In this document: one piece after another, positions 41,371 to 50,148 of the stretch
How positions within the stretch are numbered: the first letter of the stretch is position 1
Layout of the letters: each line of letters opens with the position of its first letter
Assembly (NCBI GenBank): GCA_039989475.1
Contig: JBDXHU010000009.1
Location: 682,001-746,000 of the forward strand
From: JBDXHU01 sp039989475
Lineage (GTDB): Bacteria; Pseudomonadota; Gammaproteobacteria; Pseudomonadales; Halieaceae
Reading direction: 5' to 3'
DNA: 64,000 nt
Translations under genes and position numbers: made by a program
Notes under the pieces: generated by a model
What the model was told of the DNA's origin: nothing
The model's input: only the letters and a program-made list of their open reading frames with translations
The model's database searches: none

Positions 41371-42029
41371 TGAAGTTAGCGGTACTGATTTCCGGTAGTG
41401 GCTCCAACCTGCAAGCATTCATTGACGCCAGCAATACAGGCTTGCTGCAGGCCGACATTGCGCTGGTACTGAGCAACAAGCCCGACGCCCTGGGCCTGCA
41501 ACGGGCAAGCCAGGCCGGCATTGCAACGGCGGTGGTTGATCATCGCAACTACCCCCAGCGCGAGGACTTCGACCAGGCCATGCTCGATGCAATGGCGCCA
41601 CACCAGGTAGACCTGGTGATACTGGCGGGCTTCATGCGCATTCTCACCCCGCTGTTCCTGGCTGCCTTTCGCGGGCGCTTACTGAATATTCATCCCTCGC
41701 TGCTGCCTAAATACCCGGGCTTGCATACCCACCAGCGCGCCATTGATGCCGGTGATGCCTGTGCCGGGGCCACGGTGCATTTTGTCACCGAGGAACTGGA
41801 CGGTGGACCACCGGTATTACACGCGCCGGTGGCAATCAGTCCGCAGGATACTGCCGCCAGCCTGGCGGCCAGGGTGCAGTCCCGGGAACACCGGATCTAC
41901 CCGCTGGCGGCACAGTGGTTTGTTGAAGGTCGACTGTTGCTGAGTGATGGGGCGGCACTGCTGGACGGCGAGGTGCTGCCGCCACAGGGGCTAAACCTGG
42001 ATGAAATAGACGCCGGCCAGGCCGACTGA
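41370..42029 (+). CDS. purN: Phosphoribosylglycinamide formyltransferase
   Basis: 219 residues: MKLAVLISGSGSNLQAFID with the phosphate loop at the start, VDLVILAGFMRILTPLF, and the active-site LLNIHPSLLPKYPGLHTHQR with catalytic Asn, His and later Asp (TVHFVTEELDGGPP). It transfers formyl from 10-formyltetrahydrofolate to GAR in purine synthesis. The ATG overlaps the purM stop by one base. The gene ends immediately before the convergent bepA stop with no spacer, so both messages must end within the opposing gene. Confidence 0.96.
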   Translation: MKLAVLISGSGSNLQAFIDASNTGLLQADIALVLSNKPDALGLQRASQAGIATAVVDHRNYPQREDFDQAMLDAMAPHQVDLVILAGFMRILTPLFLAAFRGRLLNIHPSLLPKYPGLHTHQRAIDAGDACAGATVHFVTEELDGGPPVLHAPVAISPQDTAASLAARVQSREHRIYPLAAQWFVEGRLLLSDGAALLDGEVLPPQGLNLDEIDAGQAD

Positions 42030-43481
42030 CTACTTCATCTGGCCGAGGCCACGTGCGGCGGCTTCCACCTGGCGCTGCTCGGTTCTAATCCGCTCCCGGG
42101 CAACATCGTCCGGCGCCAGTTGCAGCGCGTAACCCAATTGTGAGCGCGCCTGTAACATCTGCCCATTGAGGAAGAAGTACTGGGCCCGGGACTGGTGCAA
42201 TTGGTAAGTATTACCCGTCAGTCCCTGGGTTTCCGCCAGTACATACCAGACATAGGGATCGTTGGGGCGCCGCTTGGCCTGGGGGGTGAGGATTTTTTCC
42301 GCTTCGGTGTAACGGCCGGCGCGTAAATGCGTTTTTGCCACCGCCATGGTCAGCGGGTAGTTACCTGGCATTAGCATCCAGTTTCTGCCCAACAGGGCCA
42401 GGGCGTCTTCGAACTCGCCGGACTCGGTATAAATGTCGGCTTCAGCGAGGATATAGGCGAGATTTTCCGGGCGATATTCACGCAGGGGCGCCAACAGTTC
42501 CATGGCCTCCGCGTACTGCCGCTTCTTGGTCAGCACCAGTATCAGGCCGTATTGATGGGCCTCGGCATTGCGCCCCTTGCGCTTCAGTTTCTTGCGGTAG
42601 TAGGCCTCGGCTTCATCCTCGGTCCTGAAGAAATCGACCTGCACCCGGGTGCGCATCAACTGAAATTCCGGGTTGTCTGCATAGACCCGCTGTGGGTACT
42701 GGCGCGCCCGGTTGCGGGCATCGGCGATACGGCTTTCGGTGAGTGGGTGAGTGAGCAGGAATTCCGGGGGCCGCGCGCCATAGCGCCGCGAGTTGGCCTG
42801 CATTACCTCAAACATATTGGCGGCACCATTGGGGTCCATACCGGCCCGGGCCAGGTTTTGTATGCCGACCCGGTCAGCCTCTTGCTCGTGGGCGCGACTA
42901 AACTTGAGCTGGCGGTTCTGGGCGGCGGCCTGGGTGCCCGTCATCGCCGCCATACCGGCATCTCCCTGACCGGCGACAATCGCCACCATGCCGCCCAACA
43001 TGCCCAGCAAGGTGGGAATACGCGAGGCCTGGGCAGCTTCCACGCTACGGGAAAAGTGACGCTGGCTCACATGCCCTAATTCGTGGGTCAGTACCGAGGC
43101 CAATTGCGGTTCAGTCTCCGCCTGGCGCACCAGGCCGCTGTGCACACCGACGACCCCGCCGGGCACCGCGAAGGCATTGATGGATTGGGCATCAACCGTG
43201 ATCAGCACCAGCCGTCGGTCGCGCAGCTCACTGGTTTCCGCCAGCCGATAGAGCAATGTTTCCAGGTAATCCTGTAACAGCGGGTCTTCCATGGCCGGCA
43301 CCTGGCGCCGATAAGACATCAGCCAGATCCGGCCCATCATGTACTCCTGGCCGACCGGCATTACGCCAGTCTCACCGAAGCTGGGCAGGCGATTCTTGTC
43401 CTGGCCCTGGCTGTGGCCCTGGCTGCACAGCAGCAGCAAAGGCAGGGTCAGTAGCAATGTACGTAATAGCGATTTCATCAT
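42030..43481 (-). CDS. bepA: M48 metalloprotease / outer-membrane assembly factor
   Basis: 483 residues: a signal peptide (LLRTLLLTLPLLLLCSQGHS), an M48 protease domain with the zinc motif LTHELGHVSQRH (HELGH at about 133-137) and the third ligand in HEQEADRVG (about 203-211), and then TPR-like repeats from about 300 to the end. This is the layout of BepA (YfgC), a periplasmic protease-chaperone that promotes LptD maturation and degrades stalled outer-membrane proteins at the BAM complex. It begins one base into the dcd stop region and is probably co-transcribed with dcd and apbC. Confidence 0.92.
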   Translation of the reverse strand: MMKSLLRTLLLTLPLLLLCSQGHSQGQDKNRLPSFGETGVMPVGQEYMMGRIWLMSYRRQVPAMEDPLLQDYLETLLYRLAETSELRDRRLVLITVDAQSINAFAVPGGVVGVHSGLVRQAETEPQLASVLTHELGHVSQRHFSRSVEAAQASRIPTLLGMLGGMVAIVAGQGDAGMAAMTGTQAAAQNRQLKFSRAHEQEADRVGIQNLARAGMDPNGAANMFEVMQANSRRYGARPPEFLLTHPLTESRIADARNRARQYPQRVYADNPEFQLMRTRVQVDFFRTEDEAEAYYRKKLKRKGRNAEAHQYGLILVLTKKRQYAEAMELLAPLREYRPENLAYILAEADIYTESGEFEDALALLGRNWMLMPGNYPLTMAVAKTHLRAGRYTEAEKILTPQAKRRPNDPYVWYVLAETQGLTGNTYQLHQSRAQYFFLNGQMLQARSQLGYALQLAPDDVARERIRTEQRQVEAAARGLGQMK

Positions 43482-44047
43482 CAGGCTTTCGGCAGGGTCA
43501 CACCGGTCTGGCCCTGGTACTTGCCGCCGCGGTCGGCGTAGCTGGTCTCACAAACCTCATCAGATTCGAAGAACAGCATTTGCGCGACACCCTCATTGGC
43601 GTAGATCTTGGCCGGTAGCGTGGTGGTGTTGGAAAACTCCAGGGTGACATGGCCCTCCCACTCTGGCTCCAGGGGGGTCACGTTGACGATGATGCCGCAA
43701 CGGGCATAGGTCGATTTTCCAAGGCAGACTGTGAGTACGTTGCGCGGAATGCGGAAGTACTCAATCGTCGACGCCAGCGCAAAGGAATTGGGCGGGATCA
43801 CACACACCGGCCCGTGAACGTCCACAAAGCTGTTCTCATCGAAGGCCTTGGGGTCCACCGTGGCGGAATGAATATTGGTGAACACCTTGAAGTGCTCGGA
43901 GCAGCGCACATCGTAGCCGTAGCTGGAGGTGCCATAGGAGATAACGCGCTCATCACCGGCGTAACGCACTTGTTCCGCCTGGAAGGGCTCAATCATGCCC
44001 TCTTGCTCGGCCATGCGCCGGATCCACTTGTCTGCCTTGATACTCAT
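43481..44047 (-). CDS. dcd: dCTP deaminase
   Basis: 188 residues, the family length. ISYGTSSYGYDVRCSEHFKV and the trimer active-site block TPLEPEWEGHVTLEFSNTTT with Glu as general base, then LPAKIYANEGVAQMLFFE. It deaminates dCTP to dUTP, the first step of the main dTTP route in many gammaproteobacteria. The stop overlaps the bepA ATG by one base; the upstream apbC is 28 bases away in the same direction. Confidence 0.96.
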   Translation of the reverse strand: MSIKADKWIRRMAEQEGMIEPFQAEQVRYAGDERVISYGTSSYGYDVRCSEHFKVFTNIHSATVDPKAFDENSFVDVHGPVCVIPPNSFALASTIEYFRIPRNVLTVCLGKSTYARCGIIVNVTPLEPEWEGHVTLEFSNTTTLPAKIYANEGVAQMLFFESDEVCETSYADRGGKYQGQTGVTLPKA

Positions 44048-44075
44048 ATTGTTCCTGCTGGTTTAATCAACGGGG

Positions 44076-44882
44076 TCAGTCGTTGCTAATTACAATTTCC
44101 GGCATCACCCGGGCGTCGCCGTCACCGAGGGCAGCGCGGACCTTGTCTGCCACCTCCCGGTACACCGCGCTGATGGGAGAATCCGGTGCCGCCACGACCG
44201 TGGGGTGGCCGGAATCCGTTTGTTCGCGGATAGACAGGTCCAGCGGCAGCGAACCCAGCAACTCAACGCCGTATTCAGCCGCGATGCGCTGGCCACCCTC
44301 GGCACCAAAGATATGCTCAGCGTGTCCGCACTCGCTGCAAATATGCACCGCCATGTTTTCCACGATACCAAGCACCGGAATGCCCACCTTGGCGAACATT
44401 TCTATGCCCTTGCGCGCATCCAGCAGGGCAATGTCCTGGGGCGTGGTCACAATGACCGCACCGGCCACACTGGCCTTCTGGGACAGGGTCAACTGAATAT
44501 CTCCGGTACCGGGCGGCATATCGATGACCAGGAAGTCGAGTTCACCCCACCAGGTTTGCTCCAGCATTTGCTGCAAGGCGCCACCGGCCATGGGACCGCG
44601 CCAGACCATCGGCGTCTTGTCGGTGACCAGGTAGCCCATGGACATGGTCTTGAGACCGTGCGCCTCAATCGGCACCAGGAACTGCCCGTCTTTTTGCTCG
44701 GGCCGGCGTCCCTCTTCGATGCCCAGCATGATCTGCTGGCTGGGGCCGTAGATGTCGGCGTCGAGCAATCCAACGCTGGCGCCGCTGCCGCGCAGGGCCA
44801 GGGCCAGGTTGACCGCGGTGGTGGATTTACCCACGCCGCCCTTGCCGGAGGCAACAGCGATAATATGTTTAATCTGATTCAT
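44076..44882 (-). CDS. apbC: Iron-sulfur cluster carrier ATPase Mrp/ApbC
   Basis: 268 residues of the Mrp/NBP35 family: a deviant Walker A (VASGKGGVGKSTTAVNLALA), LLDADIYGPSQQIMLG, MVWRGPMAGGALQQML, DMPPGTGDIQLTL and a CxxC pair (HICSECGHAEHIFG) for binding a 4Fe-4S cluster. It carries and delivers iron-sulfur clusters. The N-terminal DUF59 domain often present in longer relatives is missing, as in several gammaproteobacterial forms of about this size. It is followed by dcd, and metG lies about 2.7 kb to the right on the other strand. Confidence 0.94.
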   Translation of the reverse strand: MNQIKHIIAVASGKGGVGKSTTAVNLALALRGSGASVGLLDADIYGPSQQIMLGIEEGRRPEQKDGQFLVPIEAHGLKTMSMGYLVTDKTPMVWRGPMAGGALQQMLEQTWWGELDFLVIDMPPGTGDIQLTLSQKASVAGAVIVTTPQDIALLDARKGIEMFAKVGIPVLGIVENMAVHICSECGHAEHIFGAEGGQRIAAEYGVELLGSLPLDLSIREQTDSGHPTVVAAPDSPISAVYREVADKVRAALGDGDARVMPEIVISND

Positions 44883-44957
44883 TGAAACAACCGGGAATGG
44901 AGCCGGACGCTAGTATAAGGACAACGCCCGCACCCCACAAATTCTGCTAGCGAAAAA

Positions 44958-46505
44958 TCACAGGCTGGCGTCGATAAAGCGCACCAGGTCCTTGCGATAC
45001 TTTTCCAGCGAGGGCGGGTGCACGTACATCATATGCCCGGCGTGGTAATAATCGATGCTGACATTGCCACGCAAGCTGTCAGGGATCGGCAGCTGATCGA
45101 TGAAGTACTCGGTGGCGCGGTAGGGTGTGGCCAGGTCGAAGTAACCCTGCTGTACCAGCACCTTCATATCCGGGTTGCGGATCAGGGCATGACCCAGATC
45201 GATGCCGGTATCAGCCGCCGCCGAGGAGTAATCATTGGCCGGGTCCTTGTGGGAGCGATCCCATTCCTTGTAGAGACCGCCGGACACCACGTAGCGCCGG
45301 TCTATGTCCACCCCCAGCACACGGCGGTAGTAATCATTGAAGGTGGCAACAAAGGCCGGCCCCACGGCACTGTTGTAGGGATCGTAGGGCATGCTCTCAG
45401 CCAGGGCATTGGTGGTATAGCCGAGGAAGCGCGAATCGATACGCCCGGCCAACTGGTTGCGATCGCGCAACAGCTCGGCCAGGAATTCACCCTCGGTCGC
45501 CCTGAAATTGGCGCGCTGCCAGAATTCCGCGCTGGTCCCGGTGTAGCGAGCCAACTGCTGCGCCACGGCGCTGCGTTCAGCATCACTGGCACGCCGACCC
45601 TTGACCAGCACGGTCAGGTAATCGGAGATCGCGAATTCATCCACCTCGGCCAGGAAGGCCTTGAAGTCAGACGGCTTGTCAGCCAGCGCATTGTGGAACC
45701 AGGCCGTGGCCGCATAGGTGGACAGCGTCATGCTGTAACCGACTGCCATATTCGAGGTACCGACACCGCCGCCACCGGCGACATCCATATACGGCGATAC
45801 CAGGATCACGCCATTGAGGCTGACATTGTGTCGGGTCAGCAGGTCGTAGCTGACACCACCGCCGCGCATACCGCCATAACTCTCACCGAGTATGAACTTG
45901 GGCGAGAGCCAGCGGTCATTGTCGGTCAGGTAACGCACCATGAAATCGGAGACTGACGTGATGTCGTTATCCACCCCCCAGAAATCCTTGCCTTCCGCCT
46001 CACCGGCGGGACGCGAAAAGCCGGTGCCGATCGGGTCGACCATGACCAGGTCGACCCGGTCGAGAATGCTGTAGGCGTTATCGACAAAGCGAAACGGGCC
46101 CTTGCCGTTGACATCGAGGTCTTCAACCACGGTCCGCTGGGGTCCCAGCACCCCCATGTGCAACCACAGGGAGGCAGAACCCGGACCGCCATTCCAGGCA
46201 AACATAATCGGTCGGGTAGCGGCATCGGCGCCCTGCTTCACATAGGCGGTGTAGCCATACTCGGCGATGGGCTTATCCTCGGCGTCGCGCATGATAATGG
46301 TGCCGGCAGTGGCCTTGTACTTGATGCGCTGCCCGTCGATACGGATTTCGTGCTGGCTGTTGAACTGCTGCGCCTCGGGTGCCGGTTTCGGCTCCTCGGT
46401 TGCCGCCTCTTCCGCAGCAGGCGCTTGCGCAAAAACCAGGGAGGGCAGAACCAGGGAGGGAAGAAAGGCCAGGCACAGGGCGAGAGTCTGGGTGCGTGCT
46501 TTCAC
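44958..46505 (-). CDS. Peptidase S10 (serine carboxypeptidase) family protein
   Basis: About 515 residues from a GTG with CGGAG eight to nine bases upstream. A signal peptide (LALCLAFLPSLVLPSLVFAQ) is followed by a Pro/Glu linker and a serine-carboxypeptidase alpha/beta hydrolase domain: MFAWNGGPGSASLWLHMG (oxyanion hole), VMVDPIGTGFSRP, the nucleophile in ILGESYGGMRGG, and a late Asp and His (VLVQQGYFDLATPY; YYHAGHMMYVHPPS). It removes C-terminal residues from peptides in the periplasm or outside the cell. Bacterial members with this WNGGPG/GESYGG set are common in marine proteobacteria. Confidence 0.9.
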   Translation of the reverse strand: MKARTQTLALCLAFLPSLVLPSLVFAQAPAAEEAATEEPKPAPEAQQFNSQHEIRIDGQRIKYKATAGTIIMRDAEDKPIAEYGYTAYVKQGADAATRPIMFAWNGGPGSASLWLHMGVLGPQRTVVEDLDVNGKGPFRFVDNAYSILDRVDLVMVDPIGTGFSRPAGEAEGKDFWGVDNDITSVSDFMVRYLTDNDRWLSPKFILGESYGGMRGGGVSYDLLTRHNVSLNGVILVSPYMDVAGGGGVGTSNMAVGYSMTLSTYAATAWFHNALADKPSDFKAFLAEVDEFAISDYLTVLVKGRRASDAERSAVAQQLARYTGTSAEFWQRANFRATEGEFLAELLRDRNQLAGRIDSRFLGYTTNALAESMPYDPYNSAVGPAFVATFNDYYRRVLGVDIDRRYVVSGGLYKEWDRSHKDPANDYSSAAADTGIDLGHALIRNPDMKVLVQQGYFDLATPYRATEYFIDQLPIPDSLRGNVSIDYYHAGHMMYVHPPSLEKYRKDLVRFIDASL

Positions 46506-46595
46506 AGTAATTACTCCGTATCGATTGAGCAGCGAGTATAGCCGAAAGCCCATGTTATGCTCACAGACAAGCGTATGAGCCTACAGGAGCCGGCC

Positions 46596-47495
46596 GTGAA
46601 GAAGACGCATATGGCCGCCGCCATCGGCACGGTAATGGTGTTGGCCCTGCTTGGGGTGCAAATGCTACCCCCTGCCCCGGTCACCATACCGGCGCAGCTA
46701 CCTCGGGAGCAGCGCGACGCGCAGCGCTTGCTGGGCTTTGAAGGCATACACAATTTTCGCGACCTGGGCGGCTATGCCAGCGAGGATGGGCGCGACGTCA
46801 AATGGGGAATCCTGTACCGCTCCGGCACCCTGCACGATGCCAGCGACAGCGACCTGGACTACCTCGATCAATTGCAGCTGCACACCCTGGTGGACTTCCG
46901 TTCCAGCGCCGAGAAAGCCGCTGAGCCAGACCGGCTGCCGCAGCCCCTAGATTTCACGGTGGTGGAGATACCCACCCTGGACGGCGGCGACAATTCGGTG
47001 GCCACGGAAATAATGGCGCGTATCGAAACCGGCGACTTCACGGATTTTGAACCCCAGAGTTTCATGCTGGAGGCCAACCGGCACTTTGCCGATCGCTTCA
47101 CACCCCAGTATCGCCAGTTCCTGCAAACCGTGCTGGAGGCCGACGGCGAACCGATTCTGTGGCACTGCAGCGCCGGCAAGGACCGCGCCGGTTACGCTGC
47201 CGCCATCCTCCTGCGCATCCTCGGGGTACCCCAGGAAGTGGTAGTGCAGGACTATATGCTCAGCAAGGAATACGCCCTGGCCGCGCGTCGCCGCCAGTTG
47301 CTGCTACTGCGCATCTTCAAGGGAGCGGAAACCGCTGACAAGCTGGAAGTCATCATGGGCGTGGAGCCCGAGTGGCTGGAAGCGGGCTTCGCCCAGATCG
47401 ACGCTCGCTATGGCAGCTTCGACAATTATGTGCGCGAGGCCCTGGAACTGGACCGGGCCGCGGTAGCCCGTCTGCGCAGCCAGCTATTGGAATAG
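46596..47495 (+). CDS. Exported tyrosine-protein phosphatase
   Basis: About 299 residues from a GTG with AGGAG six bases upstream; ATGs at 46557 and 46575 are possible. An N-terminal membrane segment (AAIGTVMVLALLGVQML) is followed by a tyrosine/dual-specificity phosphatase domain of the Y_phosphatase3 type: GIHNFRDLGGYASEDGRDV, LYRSGTLHDAS and the P-loop ILWHCSAGKDRAGYAAAILL (C-x5-R). It would dephosphorylate proteins or phosphoinositide-like substrates outside the cytoplasm. It is divergent from the S10 peptidase. Confidence 0.87.
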   Translation: MKKTHMAAAIGTVMVLALLGVQMLPPAPVTIPAQLPREQRDAQRLLGFEGIHNFRDLGGYASEDGRDVKWGILYRSGTLHDASDSDLDYLDQLQLHTLVDFRSSAEKAAEPDRLPQPLDFTVVEIPTLDGGDNSVATEIMARIETGDFTDFEPQSFMLEANRHFADRFTPQYRQFLQTVLEADGEPILWHCSAGKDRAGYAAAILLRILGVPQEVVVQDYMLSKEYALAARRRQLLLLRIFKGAETADKLEVIMGVEPEWLEAGFAQIDARYGSFDNYVREALELDRAAVARLRSQLLE

Positions 47496-47511
47496 GCTTG
47501 CGCAGTCCTAC

Positions 47512-47540
47512 CTGACCCAATGCGGAGATTGGGGTATAGT
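47512..47540 (+). promoter_or_regulatory. Probable metG promoter
   Basis: CTGACC (47512-47517) and TATAGT (47535-47540) separated by 17 bases, ending 37 bases before the metG ATG. The -10 is good, the -35 moderate. Confidence 0.5.
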
Positions 47541-47577
47541 AGCGCCCCTTTTTTACTGACCCGAGAGAACACTCTGC

Positions 47578-49626
47578 ATGGCTGATTCCAGGCCCCGCGA
47601 CATACTGGTTACCAGTGCCCTGCCCTATGCCAATGGCTCCCTTCACCTGGGCCATATGCTGGAGCAGGTTCAAACCGATATCTGGGTGCGATTCCAGCAA
47701 TCCCGCGGCCACAACTGCCGCTATGTCTGCGCCGACGACGCCCATGGCACCGCCATCATGCTGACCGCGCAAGAGCAGGGTATCAGCCCGGAAGAGCAAA
47801 TCGCGCGCATGCAGGCCGAGCACGAACAGGACAGCCGCGATTTCCTGATCAACTTCGCCAACTTCCACAGCACCCATTCCGAGGAAAACCGACAGTTCAG
47901 CGAATCCATTTACGCCGCGCTGCAGGCCAACGGCCATATCGCCGAACGCGAGATCACCCAGGCCTTTGACCCGGAGAAGCAGTTATTCCTGTCTGACCGC
48001 TACATCAAGGGCAGCTGCCCGAAGTGCAAGACCCCCGACCAGTATGGCGACAACTGTGAAGCCTGCGGTGCCACCTACAGTCCCGCAGACCTGATCGATG
48101 CGGTGTCGGCCCTGTCCGGAGCCACCCCGGTGGACAAACAGTCGCTGCACTACTTCTTCACGCTCCCCGCTTTCAGCGACATGCTCAAGGCCTGGACCAG
48201 CAGCGGCACCTTGCAGGAGCCGATTGCCAACAAACTGCAGGAGTGGCTGGATGGCGGCTTGCAGGAGTGGGACATCAGCCGCGACGCACCCTACTTCGGC
48301 TTCGAGATTCCCGGCGCCCCCGGCAAGTACTTCTACGTGTGGCTGGATGCCCCGATCGGCTACATGGCCAGCTACCAGAACCTGTGTGAACGCGAGGGCC
48401 TGGATTTTGACCAGTTCTGGCACAAGGACGCCACCACCGAGCTGTACCACTTCATCGGCAAGGACATCATTAACTTTCACGGCTTGTTCTGGCCCGCAAT
48501 GCTGCACTCGGCAGGCTACCGCACACCCACCGCCATTTACGCGCACGGCTTCCTGACGGTGAACGGCACCAAGATGTCCAAGTCGCGCGGCACCTTTATC
48601 AAGGCCCGCACCTACCTGGAGCACCTGGACGCGGAGTACATCCGCTACTATTTCGCGGCCAAGCTGGGCAATGGGGTGGACGATATCGACCTCAACCTGG
48701 AAGACTTTATCCAGCGGGTGAACTCCGACGTGGTCGGCAAAGTGGTCAATATCGCCAGTCGCTGCGCCGGCTTCCTGCGCAAGGGCTTTGACAATACCCT
48801 GGAGGCCCAGAGCAGCGAGGCCGCCCTGGTGCAGGAGTTTATTGATGCGGGTGAGAGCATCGCCGGGCTCTACGAGCAACGGGAGTTCAGCAAGGCAGTG
48901 CGCGAAATCATCGCCCTGGCCGACCGCGCCAACCAGTACATCGATGAGAAGAAGCCCTGGGTGCTGGCAAAAGAAGAAGGCCGCGAGGCCGAGGTACACG
49001 CGGCCTGCTCGGTGGGCATCAACCTGTTCCGGGTGCTGATGACCTACCTGAAGCCGGTGTTGCCGGCCATGGCGGAGAAGGCCGAGGCATTCCTGCAGTG
49101 CTCGCTGGACTGGACTGCACTGGACGCGCCCCTGCTGGGCCACCAGATCGCCAAATTCAAGCCCTTGCTGACCCGCATTGAAGCGGCCCAGGTCGAGGCC
49201 GTGGTGGAAGCCAGTAAGGAACAGCAGGCGGAGGCAAAGATCTCCGGACACGACAAGGCCGCAAGCGGCCAGGCAGGGGAACAAGCCGCTATGAGTGACA
49301 CGATTGATTTTGAGACTTTTGCCAAAGTGGATTTACGGGTGGCCGAGATTGTTGCCGCAGAGCCGGTTGAGGGGGCTGACAAGCTGCTTCAATTGACACT
49401 GAACCTGGGTGACGAGCAACGCAATGTGTTTGCCGGCATCAAGGAGGCCTACCCGGAGCCTGCCCTGCTGGTGGGCAAGATGACCGTCTGTGTCGCCAAC
49501 CTCGCGCCGCGCAAGATGCGCTTTGGTGTGTCCGAGGGCATGGTGCTGGCGGCCGGCCCCGGGGGTAGTGACATTTACCTGCTGGAGCCACACGCCGGCG
49601 CGCAGCCCGGCATGCAGGTCAAGTAG
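47578..49626 (+). CDS. metG: Methionyl-tRNA synthetase
   Basis: 682 residues. The class I HIGH-type motif is ALPYANGSLHLGHMLEQVQ near the N terminus, the zinc knuckle CPKCKTPDQYGDNCEACG at about 143-160, and KMSKSRGTFI at about 332. An anticodon-binding helical domain follows, with a C-terminal tRNA-binding domain (about 577-682, FAKVDLRVAEIVAAEPVEGA). It charges initiator and elongator tRNAs with methionine. A -10/-35 pair lies at 47512-47540 and a terminator follows the stop. Nearby apbC and dcd are the usual neighbours in relatives. Confidence 0.97.
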   Translation: MADSRPRDILVTSALPYANGSLHLGHMLEQVQTDIWVRFQQSRGHNCRYVCADDAHGTAIMLTAQEQGISPEEQIARMQAEHEQDSRDFLINFANFHSTHSEENRQFSESIYAALQANGHIAEREITQAFDPEKQLFLSDRYIKGSCPKCKTPDQYGDNCEACGATYSPADLIDAVSALSGATPVDKQSLHYFFTLPAFSDMLKAWTSSGTLQEPIANKLQEWLDGGLQEWDISRDAPYFGFEIPGAPGKYFYVWLDAPIGYMASYQNLCEREGLDFDQFWHKDATTELYHFIGKDIINFHGLFWPAMLHSAGYRTPTAIYAHGFLTVNGTKMSKSRGTFIKARTYLEHLDAEYIRYYFAAKLGNGVDDIDLNLEDFIQRVNSDVVGKVVNIASRCAGFLRKGFDNTLEAQSSEAALVQEFIDAGESIAGLYEQREFSKAVREIIALADRANQYIDEKKPWVLAKEEGREAEVHAACSVGINLFRVLMTYLKPVLPAMAEKAEAFLQCSLDWTALDAPLLGHQIAKFKPLLTRIEAAQVEAVVEASKEQQAEAKISGHDKAASGQAGEQAAMSDTIDFETFAKVDLRVAEIVAAEPVEGADKLLQLTLNLGDEQRNVFAGIKEAYPEPALLVGKMTVCVANLAPRKMRFGVSEGMVLAAGPGGSDIYLLEPHAGAQPGMQVK

Positions 49627-49631
49627 GGCTG

Positions 49632-49664
49632 AACCCGGGCAAGCAGCAAGCCTGGTTTCTTTTT
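49632..49664 (+). terminator. Probable intrinsic terminator of metG
   Basis: AACCCGGGC and GCCTGGTT can pair around a short loop, followed by TCTTTTTG. It begins six bases after the metG stop. Confidence 0.55.
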
Positions 49665-49727
49665 GTCCCTGCAGCGCTCCGCTACACTGGGTGAAAGTGG
49701 AGCTGCAAGCTGTCAGGGAGGTGTCCG

Positions 49728-50093
49728 GTGATTGAGCATACGGTCGTTACTGCCAGGAACTACGCCTATATTACCGTCAAGGGTTCGCCCGACCTGGCCC
49801 AGTTTATTCGTGCGGCCAGGATTTTCGTCAAGGACCCCCAATACAGCGCCGACCTGAAGCGCATCTGTGATTTCTCGCAGTCCGACCTGTCCCATGTGAA
49901 GTTCGATGAATTCATGAGATTCCTCGATTTCGCCATGCAGGAAATCACCCTGGCGCCCAATACGCGGGTGGCACTGGTCGCTCCCGACCCCGGCCGCAGC
50001 GGCATCTTCGAGCAGTTTGCCAACAACATCGAATCCGGTGACTTCCAGATTTTCTTTGATCCGGTGAGCGCTGTAGAATGGATTCAATCCTAG
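49728..50093 (+). CDS. STAS/SpoIIAA-like small protein, second copy
   Basis: 121 residues from a GTG; GGGAGG lies about 10 bases upstream. Strands VIEHTVVTARNYAYITVKG, a helix (DLAQFIRAARIFVKD), CDFSQSDLSHVKFDEF, RVALVAPDPGRSGIFEQF and a final FFDPVSAVEWIQS helix. It is related to the protein at 25493-25870 in length, strand order and ending. Likely a small cytoplasmic protein-binding or regulatory domain; no ligand or partner is visible. It precedes the MBOAT gene by 55 bases but an operon is not certain. Confidence 0.65.
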   Translation: MIEHTVVTARNYAYITVKGSPDLAQFIRAARIFVKDPQYSADLKRICDFSQSDLSHVKFDEFMRFLDFAMQEITLAPNTRVALVAPDPGRSGIFEQFANNIESGDFQIFFDPVSAVEWIQS

Positions 50094-50148
50094 CCAACCT
50101 GGATCCACTCGCCGGCGCCACCGTGCTCTGCCGACCCTATCCCACCCG

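Noticed and set aside
47983..49284. 433-codon minus-strand open frame
   Set aside because: Lies entirely antisense to metG, whose identity is certain.
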